From Kocuria sp. cx-455 (lineage in GTDB: Bacteria > Actinomycetota > Actinomycetes > Actinomycetales > Micrococcaceae), in NCBI RefSeq assembly GCF_014698015.1, contig NZ_JACXBS010000007.1, positions 124,001-188,000 on the forward strand: 64,000 nucleotides of DNA, written 5' to 3'. Within the stretch, counting starts at the first letter, position 1. Each line of letters starts with the position of its first letter. Of the stretch, positions 16,321-24,864 are shown one piece after another. Below the pieces are notes generated by a model, which saw only the letters and a program-made list of their open reading frames with translations, was not told the origin of the DNA and searched no databases. Both the position numbers and the translations under genes were made by a program.

Positions 16321-17559
16321 CTAGCCGTCGAGGGACCGCGCCGTGGCCGGTGTGACCGGCCGGCGCAAGAAGACCAGGGTCAAGGCAATTGCCACCGCGA
16401 TCAGGGCCCCGATGAACGCCACCGCGCCGCTCCAGCCGTAACCCGTGAGGAACAGCCCCGCCACGTAACCGAACACGGATGAACCGCCGTAGTAGAAGAG
16501 GGTGTACAGGGAGGACGCCTGGGCCCGCCCCACGGTGGCCCGCGCCGGCACCCAACCATTGGCCACCGAGTGCGCCCCGAAAAAGCCCGCGGTGAAAATC
16601 AGCAGCCCCGCCACCACGGCCGGCAACCACGGGATGAGCATGACGAGCAGGCCCCCCAACATGATCAACGAGGACGTGATCAACACCGCGCGGCGGCCGA
16701 ACCGGGCCGCGATCCGACCCGCCTGAGCGGAGGACCACGTGCCCGAGAGGTAGGACAGGAACAGCACGGACACAACCGACTGCGGCACGTTGAACGGTTC
16801 GTCACCGAGGTGGAACCCGATGAAGTTGTAGACCGCCACGAATCCGCCCATGAGCAGGAAACCCTGCATGTACAGCGAGACCAATCCGGGATCCTTGAGG
16901 TTCACCCGCAGCCGCTCGAAAAGACCCTCCGGCCCTCCGAGCCGCACCGCTTGCGGTGTAAAACCTTGTTGCTTGGGCGCCAGCAGAATGAACGCGACCG
17001 CCGCGAGAGCCGCATAGATGGCCACCACGAGAGTACCGGCGCGCCAACCGAAGAAGTCGGCCACCGGCGCCGCCACGATGCGCCCCGAGAGCCCACCCAG
17101 CGTGGTGCCGGAAATGTAACTCCCCGCGGCAATCGCCGCGTGCCGCGGGTTCACCTCTTCCGCAAGGTAGGCCATGGCCACGGACGGAATGCCACCCAAC
17201 GCCATTCCCTCCAGGAAACGCAGACCCACGAGCAGTTCGAAGGATGGCATGAGACTCATGGTCACGCCCAGGATGGTGGCCGCCACCACCGCGCTCACCA
17301 TGGTCCGGCGGCGGCCGAACCGGTCCGACACCAACGACCACGGGATCACCGCGACCGCCAGGCCGAGGGTTGCGGCCGACACGGCCAGCGAGGCCTGAGC
17401 GGCATCGATGCGCAAATCGCGCGCCATGATCGGGAGAACGCCCTGGACCGAATACAACTGGGCGAATGTCGCGATGCCCGCGCACAACAGCGCGATCAGG
17501 ATCTTCTTGTACCCGGAGCTGCCTCGCTCGTAGCCTTCCCATGTCCCTGCGGACTGCAT
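16321..17559 (-). CDS. MFS transporter (DHA1/YnfM-like)
   Basis: Twelve-helix permease of 412 aa. The A-motif is visible in loop 2-3 as SDRFGRRRTM, and the second half has AARFGRRAVL. VQGVLPIMARDLRIDAAQASLAVS near the N-terminus is typical of YnfM/AraJ-like exporters. ATG 17559 was chosen because residues before it are low-complexity and AAGGGAG precedes it. It probably forms an operon with the downstream aminotransferase. The substrate is unknown. Confidence 0.82.
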   Translation of the reverse strand: MQSAGTWEGYERGSSGYKKILIALLCAGIATFAQLYSVQGVLPIMARDLRIDAAQASLAVSAATLGLAVAVIPWSLVSDRFGRRRTMVSAVVAATILGVTMSLMPSFELLVGLRFLEGMALGGIPSVAMAYLAEEVNPRHAAIAAGSYISGTTLGGLSGRIVAAPVADFFGWRAGTLVVAIYAALAAVAFILLAPKQQGFTPQAVRLGGPEGLFERLRVNLKDPGLVSLYMQGFLLMGGFVAVYNFIGFHLGDEPFNVPQSVVSVLFLSYLSGTWSSAQAGRIAARFGRRAVLITSSLIMLGGLLVMLIPWLPAVVAGLLIFTAGFFGAHSVANGWVPARATVGRAQASSLYTLFYYGGSSVFGYVAGLFLTGYGWSGAVAFIGALIAVAIALTLVFLRRPVTPATARSLDG

Positions 17560-17653
17560 GCCGAGGCGCTCCCTTTCACTACGTTCATGTGGATGATGTC
17601 CTGGACCAGGGTACGCCGCGCCCGCACCGTCCCGGGCCGCACCGACCCGAACG

Positions 17654-17706
17654 CGACGACGCCGCCCGGTGACCCGCATACTGCGGGCGACCGGGCGGCG
17701 TCGTCG
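17654..17706 (-). terminator. Strong hairpin terminator after the SRPBCC gene
   Basis: CGACGACGCCGCCCGG (17654-17669) pairs perfectly over 16 bp with CCGGGCGGCGTCGTCG (17691-17706), with a smaller CCGC/GCGG hairpin in the loop. It lies between the SRPBCC gene and the MFS gene, both on the minus strand. Confidence 0.75.
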
Positions 17707-17730
17707 GGTGAACCGTGCGGGAGTGAACCC

Positions 17731-18195
17731 TTACTTGTCGCTCACCGCTGCGGCGAGGTTCTCCAGGGAATCCTCCAGCACGGACTCCGGGAACACCGGG
17801 AAGCTCATCTTCTGGAGGAGCGCCGGGTTGGCGTCGCCCCACGAGTAGGTCAGCGTGACCTCTGTGGAATCGGAGCCCTGGGACTGGAGTTCGTACATCC
17901 ACTCCCAGCCGTTCTTCTCCACGGGAGTGCCCTCCTGGCACGGCTTCCACGCGATCAACTTCTTGGGGTCGAAACCGGTGACGTGATTTTCCATCTTGTA
18001 ATCACCGCCCATGGCGTCCGAGTTCATGTTCATCACGAACACGTCCCCGACCTGCTGGATCCGCTGGTCGGTGCCGGACACCACGGTGCCGGATCCGTCC
18101 ACCTGCGGGTGCTTGGCGGGCAGGGAGAGCACCTCGAAGATGTCCTCCGCCGAGGCGTCGATGACCCGATTGGCGCTGATGCTGGTCTCACTCAT
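17731..18195 (-). CDS. SRPBCC family protein (polyketide cyclase/START-like fold)
   Basis: 154-aa soluble protein with the helix-grip fold pattern: SANRVIDASAEDIFEVLSLP, then VDGSGTV, ENHVTGFDPKKLIAWKP and VTLTYSWGDANPAL. Members bind hydrophobic ligands; this subgroup is widespread in actinobacteria without known function. AGAGG lies 5 bp before ATG 18195. It follows the GT2 gene by 79 bp on the same strand and ends at a strong hairpin. Confidence 0.8.
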   Translation of the reverse strand: MSETSISANRVIDASAEDIFEVLSLPAKHPQVDGSGTVVSGTDQRIQQVGDVFVMNMNSDAMGGDYKMENHVTGFDPKKLIAWKPCQEGTPVEKNGWEWMYELQSQGSDSTEVTLTYSWGDANPALLQKMSFPVFPESVLEDSLENLAAAVSDK

Positions 18196-18274
18196 GAAAA
18201 CCTCTTTCTGCGTTGGGTACTGCAACGAACTGCTCTCAACCTTAGGCAGTGCCGGGCCCGCTACTGCAAGGGCT

Positions 18275-19012
18275 TCAGCGATCGGCGAAGCCCTCGACCG
18301 CCCCTCGCTGGGCCGCCAGACTGCGCAAATGGTAGGCGAACCCGAGGGCCGCCCGGCCGCGCAACCGTCCGGAGGTGATCGCGCGGATGCGGTCCGTGGA
18401 CTCCACTCGGGCCCCGTGCGCGCGCAGCGCTCCGACCACGGCCTCGTCCTCGCTGCATTCCACGTTCGGGAAGCCACCGGCCGCGGCGAAGGCACCGGCC
18501 CGCACGCCCATGTTGGCCGCGTGAATATAGGGGTGCCCCTCCGCCAGGTCGTGCTCCGAATGCCACAGCCGGGACACGTGGTCGGGGCATTCGTCCGGGT
18601 CCGGTTCCACGGTGCCCAGTACGGCGTCCACACCGCTTCGCGCGCGCTCCACCTGGTAGCTGAGCCAATGAGCGGGCACGGCGGTGTCAGCGTCCGTGGA
18701 GGCGATCCAGTCCGGGTTCCCAGCCAGCGCGTGGTTCGCGGCCGCCTGCCTCGCTCCCCCGGCGCTGGCCCAGCGGCCCTGCAGAACCGTCAGCCGCGCC
18801 CGTTCGTCCATGCCCCACGACGCCGCCCACGCCTCGCGCGCCTCGGGGACCGTGCGGTCGGTGCAGTTGTCGGCGGCCAGGACCACGCACACGATGGCCC
18901 CCGGTTCGGCGCTCACGAGGTTGCGCACGGCCGCGCTCACCGATTCGATGCACCGGGCCACCCGATCTTGTTCGTTGCACGCGGGAATCACCACCGCGAT
19001 CCGAGAGCTCAT
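18275..19012 (-). CDS. Family 2 glycosyltransferase, soluble
   Basis: 245-aa GT-A fold enzyme. The N-terminal VVIPACNEQDRVARC is the nucleotide-sugar-binding strand, STDADT at about residue 106 is the metal-binding DXD-like motif, and ECSEDEAVV is the acceptor-side acidic motif. No transmembrane segment is evident, so it is probably cytosolic or peripheral. Its ATG overlaps the stop of the PIG-L/methyltransferase gene by 4 bp, so it is the third gene of a three-gene operon (21386 to 18275). Donor and acceptor are unknown. Confidence 0.85.
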   Translation of the reverse strand: MSSRIAVVIPACNEQDRVARCIESVSAAVRNLVSAEPGAIVCVVLAADNCTDRTVPEAREAWAASWGMDERARLTVLQGRWASAGGARQAAANHALAGNPDWIASTDADTAVPAHWLSYQVERARSGVDAVLGTVEPDPDECPDHVSRLWHSEHDLAEGHPYIHAANMGVRAGAFAAAGGFPNVECSEDEAVVGALRAHGARVESTDRIRAITSGRLRGRAALGFAYHLRSLAAQRGAVEGFADR

Positions 19013-20346
19013 GAACGGCCGCGCCTGGTCCGTGCGTAGATGTCGATCTCGAAATCCGCTTCGCGGTGCGCCACCACCCTGGTGAGGTTCCGGCGGCGCC
19101 GGGCCTCACGATGCACATCGTCACCGTCCAGGGGCCAGTCCTTGATGGGATGCCGCCAGTGGCACAGCACCAGGTGCCCCTCCGGGGACAGCGCGTGGGT
19201 GCACAGGGACAACAACTCGTTCCATTGCTCGGCCGAGCAGAAGTAACCCACCTCGCTCACCACAATGAGGTCCAGCTCGGTCCACGCGGGGTCCCATTGC
19301 TCCGGGAGCACGGCCTGGCGCAGCTGCACGTTCTCCAGACCCCGCGCGGTGAGGCGCGCGCGGGCCTTGCCCAGGGCGACGTCGCTCGCGTCCACCGCGG
19401 TCATCGCACCCACGTGCGCTGCCAGCTGCGCCGTGAGAGCACCCGTGGAACAGCCGATGTCCAGGGCACGGGGGTACAGCTCACGCGGAAGGCTGGCGGT
19501 GAGAACGTCGCGTTTACGGTGTTCGTAGCGGGAACTGTCCACGTTCCAGGGGTCCTCGGACAAGCTGTGGACCCTGTTGAACACCGGTGTCTGGTGCGGT
19601 GCGGACAGGATGAAGTATTCGCGGTCCCGTTCGAAGTGCTCCAGGATGTGCGGTCCGAGCAACACTTCGTCCCCCGGCCGATCCGACAGCGGGCGCACCT
19701 GAGACACATGCTGGGCCAGGGCCCGCTGTTTGGCGTTCCGGTCCTCGTCCGACAGCGGCACGTGCACCACCCCGCGCGGCAACGTGTTGGGAGCGCCCCA
19801 GTGCCACCACCAAATGGGGTACTGGACGCAACGCACCGCCGCGGCCCCGGCGGCCCGCTGCACCTGGGCCGCAAGGATCTCGTGGTCCGGGTGACCGTCC
19901 TTCACCCACGTAACCACAGCCAGGGGCCGCCTGCCCTCCGCCACCCAGGCCACGGCCTCCGAGACGGGGTCCGCGAGCGCCTCCGCAGTGAGCCCTCCGT
20001 CGGGCAGGGCCAGGTACTCGGGTTCGCTGGAGCCTGCGCTGATGACGTTCACCGCGTCCGCCATTTCCTGATGGCGCACCCGCGAGAGTGATTCCCGCGT
20101 GTGAGTGGGGGATTTCGGGTGCGACTTCTCCCCCAGCGTGGCCACGATGACATGCACCGAAGTGCCCGCCCGGATCAGACGGTGAACGGTGCCGCCGGCA
20201 CCCAGGGTTTCGTCGTCCGGATGCGCCGCAAAGACCACAGCGCGGTCCACGCCCGCCAGATCCAGTTCCGGCACCGCACGCAGCTGTTTGTTGTCGGCCC
20301 ACACCTGTTCGGGGGTTCCGGGCTCACGGTGATCGAAGCTCACCAC
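19009..20346 (-). CDS. PIG-L/LmbE deacetylase fused to a NodS-like SAM methyltransferase
   Basis: 445-aa two-domain enzyme. The N-terminal PIG-L domain (about 35-225) has the zinc motif AAHPDDE (His42, Asp45) and GHPDHE, as in N-acetylglucosaminyl deacetylases. The C-terminal class I methyltransferase (about 245-440) has the SAM loop ALDIGCSTGALT. Its flanks DPWNVDSSRYEHRKRDVL and LIVVSEVGYF resemble rhizobial NodS, an amino-sugar N-methyltransferase. The fusion suggests sequential deacetylation and N-methylation of one sugar residue, which is an inference. It overlaps the acyl-CoA dehydrogenase-like gene by 7 bp and the GT2 gene by 4 bp. Confidence 0.85.
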   Translation of the reverse strand: MVSFDHREPGTPEQVWADNKQLRAVPELDLAGVDRAVVFAAHPDDETLGAGGTVHRLIRAGTSVHVIVATLGEKSHPKSPTHTRESLSRVRHQEMADAVNVISAGSSEPEYLALPDGGLTAEALADPVSEAVAWVAEGRRPLAVVTWVKDGHPDHEILAAQVQRAAGAAAVRCVQYPIWWWHWGAPNTLPRGVVHVPLSDEDRNAKQRALAQHVSQVRPLSDRPGDEVLLGPHILEHFERDREYFILSAPHQTPVFNRVHSLSEDPWNVDSSRYEHRKRDVLTASLPRELYPRALDIGCSTGALTAQLAAHVGAMTAVDASDVALGKARARLTARGLENVQLRQAVLPEQWDPAWTELDLIVVSEVGYFCSAEQWNELLSLCTHALSPEGHLVLCHWRHPIKDWPLDGDDVHREARRRRNLTRVVAHREADFEIDIYARTRRGRS

Positions 20347-21386
20347 GGCGCATCCTCCGCCCCCGCCAACAGCAACTCGCCCAGCGCTCGGTTGTCACGC
20401 TCCGCATGGTCCTGACGGATGTACACCTGCAACGAGTTCACGCGGCGGATGTGCGCGGGGTCCCCGGTGAGCGGGCCCGGCCCGGTGGCCCGGGACACCT
20501 CGCGCAGCACCGCTTCCGCCGCTTCGGCAACGGTGCGGCGAACCCGCAGTGCCCACAAAGCGCCCTGCTCGCCCGTGGCCTCCCCACCGTCGACGGCGCT
20601 CGCCGCCCGGTCCAGCACGGCCGACGCCGCGGACAGGGCCAGGTCCACGCGGCCCAGGTGGGTGTGCGCGGCGTCGTCGAGGGGTGTGCGCGGGTGTTTG
20701 CATCGTTGCCACAGGAGGTCCGCGACGGACTGGGCGCCGCCCCACCAGATCGCGGCCACCCCCATGCCGCCCCACGCGAATCCGGGGCGAGTGAGGTACC
20801 ACTCGTCCTCGCCGAGCGGTTCGGCGGGCACCTCGCGGAAGTCCACGGCGGCGGTGGGGACGTCCGAGAGCCCTTGGGCGACCCACGCCGTGTTGGACTC
20901 GGGCAGGAAACCGGGGTGGTCGGTGGAGATCATGAACGCGCGGCGGTGGCCGGTGAGTTCCCCCGTCTCATCCGCCACGTGGGCGGTGAGCACGGCGCGG
21001 CTCACGAACTCCGCGAGCGAGCACCACGGTTTGGTGCCGGCGAGTGTCCACCCGGTCGCGGACGGCGTTGCGGTCAAGGGCGTGCCGGGGCCTTCCGCGG
21101 CCCACACGGCCCAGGTGTCCGCGCCGGTGAGAACGTCGTTGCGGCCGGCCTGATCGATGATCGCCGTGGCATCCAGATGCGGTTCGATAATGCGTGCATA
21201 GGCGAGATCCTGCCGCGCCAAACCGCTCAGCTCCGCCCACAACTCGCGGGTGCTGCCCTGGCCCGGCAACGGCAGGCCGGATGACAACTCGCGGGCCGCG
21301 TTCAAGCCGTGGCGCACGAACTCCTGAACCTCCCGCCGCTCGGGTCGAGGAGTGTGCGGGATCGGCAACGTCGACTGGTCAAACAC
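20340..21386 (-). CDS. Acyl-CoA dehydrogenase-like flavoprotein
   Basis: 348-aa protein with the acyl-CoA dehydrogenase fold. The N-terminal helices run to about residue 100. The middle beta domain includes TPLTATPSATGWTLAGTKPWCSLAEF (a GxKxWCS motif), and the C-terminal four-helix bundle ends with YIRQDHAERDNRALG. It is shorter than classical acyl-CoA dehydrogenases, and the usual glutamate base is not obvious to me. It may therefore act on a carrier-bound or small non-fatty substrate. GTG 21386 has no good ribosome-binding site and may be leaderless. First gene of the operon with the PIG-L/NodS fusion and GT2, divergent from a YtrA-type regulator. Confidence 0.75.
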   Translation of the reverse strand: MFDQSTLPIPHTPRPERREVQEFVRHGLNAARELSSGLPLPGQGSTRELWAELSGLARQDLAYARIIEPHLDATAIIDQAGRNDVLTGADTWAVWAAEGPGTPLTATPSATGWTLAGTKPWCSLAEFVSRAVLTAHVADETGELTGHRRAFMISTDHPGFLPESNTAWVAQGLSDVPTAAVDFREVPAEPLGEDEWYLTRPGFAWGGMGVAAIWWGGAQSVADLLWQRCKHPRTPLDDAAHTHLGRVDLALSAASAVLDRAASAVDGGEATGEQGALWALRVRRTVAEAAEAVLREVSRATGPGPLTGDPAHIRRVNSLQVYIRQDHAERDNRALGELLLAGAEDAPW

Positions 21387-21500
21387 AGTAGTAAGCCTAC
21401 GTGCTTTGGGCGACCGGCCGAGCCTCTTTATCCGACAACGGCCGGATTTGTATCATGGTTAGTAACACGATGCGCGAATCACCGTCCGAAGGGGCCCGCC

Positions 21501-21887
21501 ATGTCCACCACCGCAGCCAGCTTCACCGTGGACACTGCGTCCCCGGTGCCGGTGTACGAACAGCTCATCGAGTGCGTCACGACCGGGATCGCCTCCGGCT
21601 CGCTGGAAACCGGCGACCGGATTCCCCCGGTGCGCTCGCTCGCCATCGAGCTCGGGGTGGCCGCCGGGACCGTGGCCAAGGCCTACCGCACCATGGAGGC
21701 CAGCGGTGTGATCGAAACCCGCGGGCGTAAGGGCACGTTCATCGCCCAGTCCTCCGACGATCGTCACGCGGCCGCCTGCAGCGCCGCCGCCGAGTACCTG
21801 GACCGCGCCGCGGGAGAGCTGCACTACTCCCCCGACGAATGCGTGCAGATCGTGCGACGGATGCTGGATCAGCGAGCCACCGGCTAA
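21501..21887 (+). CDS. GntR-family regulator, short YtrA-type
   Basis: 128-aa regulator with an N-terminal winged helix-turn-helix (about 15-80; VPVYEQLIECV, IPPVRSLAIELGVAAGTVAKAYRTME, GVIETRGRKGTF) and only a short helical tail, as in YtrA proteins. GAAGGGG lies 6 bp before ATG 21501. It is divergent from the acyl-CoA dehydrogenase/PIG-L/GT2 operon, with 114 bp between, so it may control that operon. YtrA-type genes usually sit beside ABC transporters, which are absent here. Confidence 0.85.
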   Translation: MSTTAASFTVDTASPVPVYEQLIECVTTGIASGSLETGDRIPPVRSLAIELGVAAGTVAKAYRTMEASGVIETRGRKGTFIAQSSDDRHAAACSAAAEYLDRAAGELHYSPDECVQIVRRMLDQRATG

Positions 21888-21926
21888 CGGCGCGGCTCGC
21901 CCCGGGTCGGCGGGCGCCGCGGCGGC

Positions 21927-21995
21927 GCACCATTTCATCCGGCCGTACTGCAGAGTAGGGAGCCTTACTGTGCAGTAAGGCCGGATGAGATGGCG
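21927..21995. repeat. 69-bp imperfect-palindrome repeat, copy 1
   Basis: This element and 30491-30559 match at 59 of 69 positions in the same orientation; the first 34 bases differ at one. This copy folds along its whole length: CCATTTCATCCGGCC pairs with GGCCGGATGAGATGG (15 pairs, one G-T), then TACTGC with GCAGTA, then an inner AGTAGG/CCTTACT stem. It lies between the convergent GntR gene and narK and might also act as a terminator. Confidence 0.8.
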
Positions 21996-22027
21996 TGGGT
22001 CAGGCGCCGTCGTGCCGCGCGTGTCAG

Positions 22028-23287
22028 TTACCCGGCGGAGGCCTGGGCCTGTTCGACCGGCTTGTCGTTCTCACTGGTCTTGCCGCCGTTGCGAACCATG
22101 AGGGCGAGCAGGAACGCCAGGGCTGCAAACACCGCCAGCAGTGTGAGGCCCACGAAATACGAACGGTTGTCCGGGTTATAGGTGGCGCCCATGACCAGCG
22201 GCGGGAAGTAACCACCCAGTCCACCGGCCGCAGCAATGATGCCGCCGATGGTGCCCACGTCCTTGGCCGGAGCGGCACGACCGACCCAACCGAAGACACC
22301 GCCGGTTCCCAGGCCCAGGAACACGGCCATGGCCAGGAATAGCGGGCCGTAGACGTGCTCGGCATCGGGCTGGAAGGCCACGAGCATCGCCAGCACGATG
22401 GTGCCGCCAAAGGACGTGAGGGTGACGATCTTGGGTCCGAACGTGTCCGCGAGCGTGCCGCCGATCGGGCGGGCGATCACGGCCGCCAGGGCGAATCCTG
22501 CGGTGCGGGTTCCGGCTCCGGTGGGGTCGTACTCATACACGTTGGCCAGGTAGGTCGGCAGGTAATTGGAGAACGCCACGAAAGCGCCGAACACCACCGC
22601 GTACAGGAAGCACAACTGCCAGGTGACTTTCAGGCTGAATGCCTGCTTGAGCTTGGGCATCATCGGCTCAACCTTGCGTCCGGCTCGCGCCGGAGAGTCT
22701 CGCAGCAGCAGCCAGCACAGCAGGGCACTGACGGCCACGATCGCGGCAATGATGATGTGGGTGGCCATATATCCGGTGGCCGCAACCAGCCGCGGGGTGA
22801 AGAACGCGGAAACGGCCGTGCCCACCATGCCCGCGCCGAACACACCGGTGGCAAAACCCTTGCGGTGAGACTCGTACCAGGCGGAGCAGAATGGGATACC
22901 GATCGCGAACACGGTGCCGGCGATGCCCAGGAGGAACGCGACCGCGACCAGCAGCGGGAAGTTGTTGAGTTGGCCCACCAGGCCTGTGAGCAACACGAGC
23001 GGCGCTGTGATGCCCAGGATCACCGTGAACATGACCCGCCCACCGTATTTGTCGGTGAGCGCACCCACCGGAACTCGAGCAATGGACCCCACGAAAATGG
23101 GCATGGCCACCAGGATGGCGGTCTGGCCGGGAGTCAGTGACATGTCCCCGGCGTAGCGCTTGGACAGCGGACCCACGATGGTCCACGCCCAGAAACCCAC
23201 GGTGGACGCCAGGGTGGCCAGGATGAGGTTCCTGAGTTGACCCTGTTTCAAGTTCGGTGCCGCTGAGGCGGCTTCAACGGAGGACAT
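22028..23287 (-). CDS. narK: Nitrate/nitrite transporter NarK
   Basis: 419-aa MFS permease of the nitrate/nitrite porter family, moving nitrate in and/or nitrite out. Twelve helices are evident. Typical NNP segments are ATLASTVGFWAWTIVGPLSKRYA, the A-motif ALTDKYGGRVMF, and the glycine-rich nitrate signatures FFGAGMVGT-like (TGVFGAGMVGTAV) and ATGGVFGWVGRA-like in the second half. GAAGGAG lies 5-6 bp before ATG 23287. It is 75 bp downstream of narI on the same strand, so it is the probable last gene of a narGHJI-narK transcript. Confidence 0.93.
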   Translation of the reverse strand: MSSVEAASAAPNLKQGQLRNLILATLASTVGFWAWTIVGPLSKRYAGDMSLTPGQTAILVAMPIFVGSIARVPVGALTDKYGGRVMFTVILGITAPLVLLTGLVGQLNNFPLLVAVAFLLGIAGTVFAIGIPFCSAWYESHRKGFATGVFGAGMVGTAVSAFFTPRLVAATGYMATHIIIAAIVAVSALLCWLLLRDSPARAGRKVEPMMPKLKQAFSLKVTWQLCFLYAVVFGAFVAFSNYLPTYLANVYEYDPTGAGTRTAGFALAAVIARPIGGTLADTFGPKIVTLTSFGGTIVLAMLVAFQPDAEHVYGPLFLAMAVFLGLGTGGVFGWVGRAAPAKDVGTIGGIIAAAGGLGGYFPPLVMGATYNPDNRSYFVGLTLLAVFAALAFLLALMVRNGGKTSENDKPVEQAQASAG

Positions 23288-23362
23288 GACGCTCCTTCTG
23301 GGACGTGGTGGGCCTGAGCCGGGAGGCGTTGTGGCGAGAACGCTTCCCGATCCGAGAATTAC

Positions 23363-24169
23363 TTACTTGACGCGCGTGGAACCGGAGCGCTCACGCGGCG
23401 GCCGGGTGCGGCGTCGTCCGCTGTCCCGGTCGTGGGTGCCAATGGGTTCCCACCCGCGGCGCACCGGGGCGGAGCCGGCCCGGGGGCTGGAACCGCGCGT
23501 GCGGTACACGATGTACGGGCGGAACAAATAGTGCAGCGGGGCGGTGAAGGCATGCACCAGACGGGTGAACGGCCAAATCGCGAATAGTGCCATACCCCAC
23601 AGCACGTGGACGTGGAACGAGGTGGACGCCGCGGCCATGGCTCCGACGTCCGGCTGCAGGACCCACAGTGAACGGAACCACGGGGAGACGGTTTCCCGAT
23701 AGTCCACGGTGTTCGGGTCGAACACGGCCAGCACCGTGGTCGCCAGACCGGCCAGGATGGCACCCAGCAGCATGATGTACATGAACTTGTCGTTACCGGT
23801 GGTGGCCATGAAGACGGGACCGGTAAGGCGGCGCCGGACGATCAACATCACGATGCCCACCAGGGTGCCCACACCGGCCACGGTGCCGATGGACAGCGCC
23901 AGGAAGTGGTACGCGTGCTGGGACATCCCCACGGCCTCGGTCCATGACTTGGGAATCACCAGGCCCACGATGTGCCCCACGAGCACCGCCAGGATGCCGA
24001 AGTGGAACAGCGGGGACGCGATCCGCAGCAGCCTGGATTCATAGAGTTGGGACGAGCGGGTGGTCCACCCGAACTGGTCGTACTTGTAACGCCAGATCAG
24101 CCCACCGGCGAGAACCGCCATCACCACGTACGGCAAAACTCCCCATAGCAGGGTGTCGAGAATGTTCAC
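23363..24169 (-). CDS. narI: Respiratory nitrate reductase gamma subunit NarI
   Basis: 268-aa membrane cytochrome b subunit that takes electrons from menaquinol and passes them to NarH. Five helices are visible. Heme-ligand histidines lie in PLFHFGILAVLVGHIVG and in FHVHVLWGMALFAIWPFTRLVHAF. The GTG start at 24169 overlaps the narJ stop (GTGA) with GGAGGAAA just upstream, which fixes it. The C-terminus has an Arg-rich tail of about 40 residues. Confidence 0.94.
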   Translation of the reverse strand: MNILDTLLWGVLPYVVMAVLAGGLIWRYKYDQFGWTTRSSQLYESRLLRIASPLFHFGILAVLVGHIVGLVIPKSWTEAVGMSQHAYHFLALSIGTVAGVGTLVGIVMLIVRRRLTGPVFMATTGNDKFMYIMLLGAILAGLATTVLAVFDPNTVDYRETVSPWFRSLWVLQPDVGAMAAASTSFHVHVLWGMALFAIWPFTRLVHAFTAPLHYLFRPYIVYRTRGSSPRAGSAPVRRGWEPIGTHDRDSGRRRTRPPRERSGSTRVK

Positions 24170-24864
24170 TGGTTTCCTCCGGTCATGGGCAGGAGTCGGG
24201 GGTCGTAGGCGTCCAGGCCCACGGATTCTGTGGGCGGGCCGTAACCGGCCATGCGCGCCACGGCGGTTTCGTCCTCCGGGGACGGTCCCGGCAGCGTGGA
24301 GCACACCAGTTCCACCGCGCACGCGTGGGGTAGGTTGTCGCGGACCAGCGCGAGCCGCAACAGCTCCAGCGACGGCCGGTACCGCTGCAGCAGTTCGAAC
24401 CCGTCCTGCGGTGAGACCCGGGCGGCGAATTCAAGCACCACGGGCAGGTGGTCCGGCAGTTCCTCGTCCCCGAACACACACCCGTGGGCGCGGTACACCT
24501 GCTTGAACGCGGATAGCGCTTCGCCGCGGCGGCGCGTGTCACCGTCCGTCCAATACGTCAGGTGCAGGCTGTGGCGGCGGGAGAGATCGTATTCCTGGAC
24601 GTACTCGCCCTGGATCTCGCTCAGATCGCTGTCACGCAGCCAGCGGGTCAGGGGTTCGACGGCGCTCGGTGCCACCCCCACCTCGGCCAGGGCTTCCTCG
24701 AGCACGGGCAGCTCATCGATCAGTTCCCGATCCGGGTAGCCCAGCAGCACCGCGGCCGCTTGCCGGATGACCGCCGAGCGCTGCGGATGACGATCCCGGT
24801 ACTCGGGAACGTCCACGGTGCCCTTGGTGGCCTTACCCAGGAGAGTTGAGAGCAGCCCCATCAT
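24166..24864 (-). CDS. narJ: Nitrate reductase molybdenum-cofactor assembly chaperone NarJ
   Basis: 232-aa cytosolic TorD/NarJ-family chaperone that binds apo-NarG and helps insert Mo-bis-MGD before membrane attachment. Typical segments are RQAAAVLLGYPDRELID, YVQEYDLSRRHSLHLTYWTDGDTRRRG and DELPDHLPVVLEFA. The start ATGATG overlaps the narH stop. It is not part of the final enzyme. Confidence 0.94.
   Translation of the reverse strand: MMGLLSTLLGKATKGTVDVPEYRDRHPQRSAVIRQAAAVLLGYPDRELIDELPVLEEALAEVGVAPSAVEPLTRWLRDSDLSEIQGEYVQEYDLSRRHSLHLTYWTDGDTRRRGEALSAFKQVYRAHGCVFGDEELPDHLPVVLEFAARVSPQDGFELLQRYRPSLELLRLALVRDNLPHACAVELVCSTLPGPSPEDETAVARMAGYGPPTESVGLDAYDPRLLPMTGGNQ

Noticed and set aside
16274-16738. 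Upstream extension of the aminotransferase frame
   Set aside because: Overlaps the MFS gene out of frame; the GAGGAGG-supported start at 16273 gives the normal family N-terminus.
18196-18633. Upstream extension of the SRPBCC frame
   Set aside because: It reads through the GT2 gene out of frame; the start at 18195 has a ribosome-binding site and begins the conserved domain.
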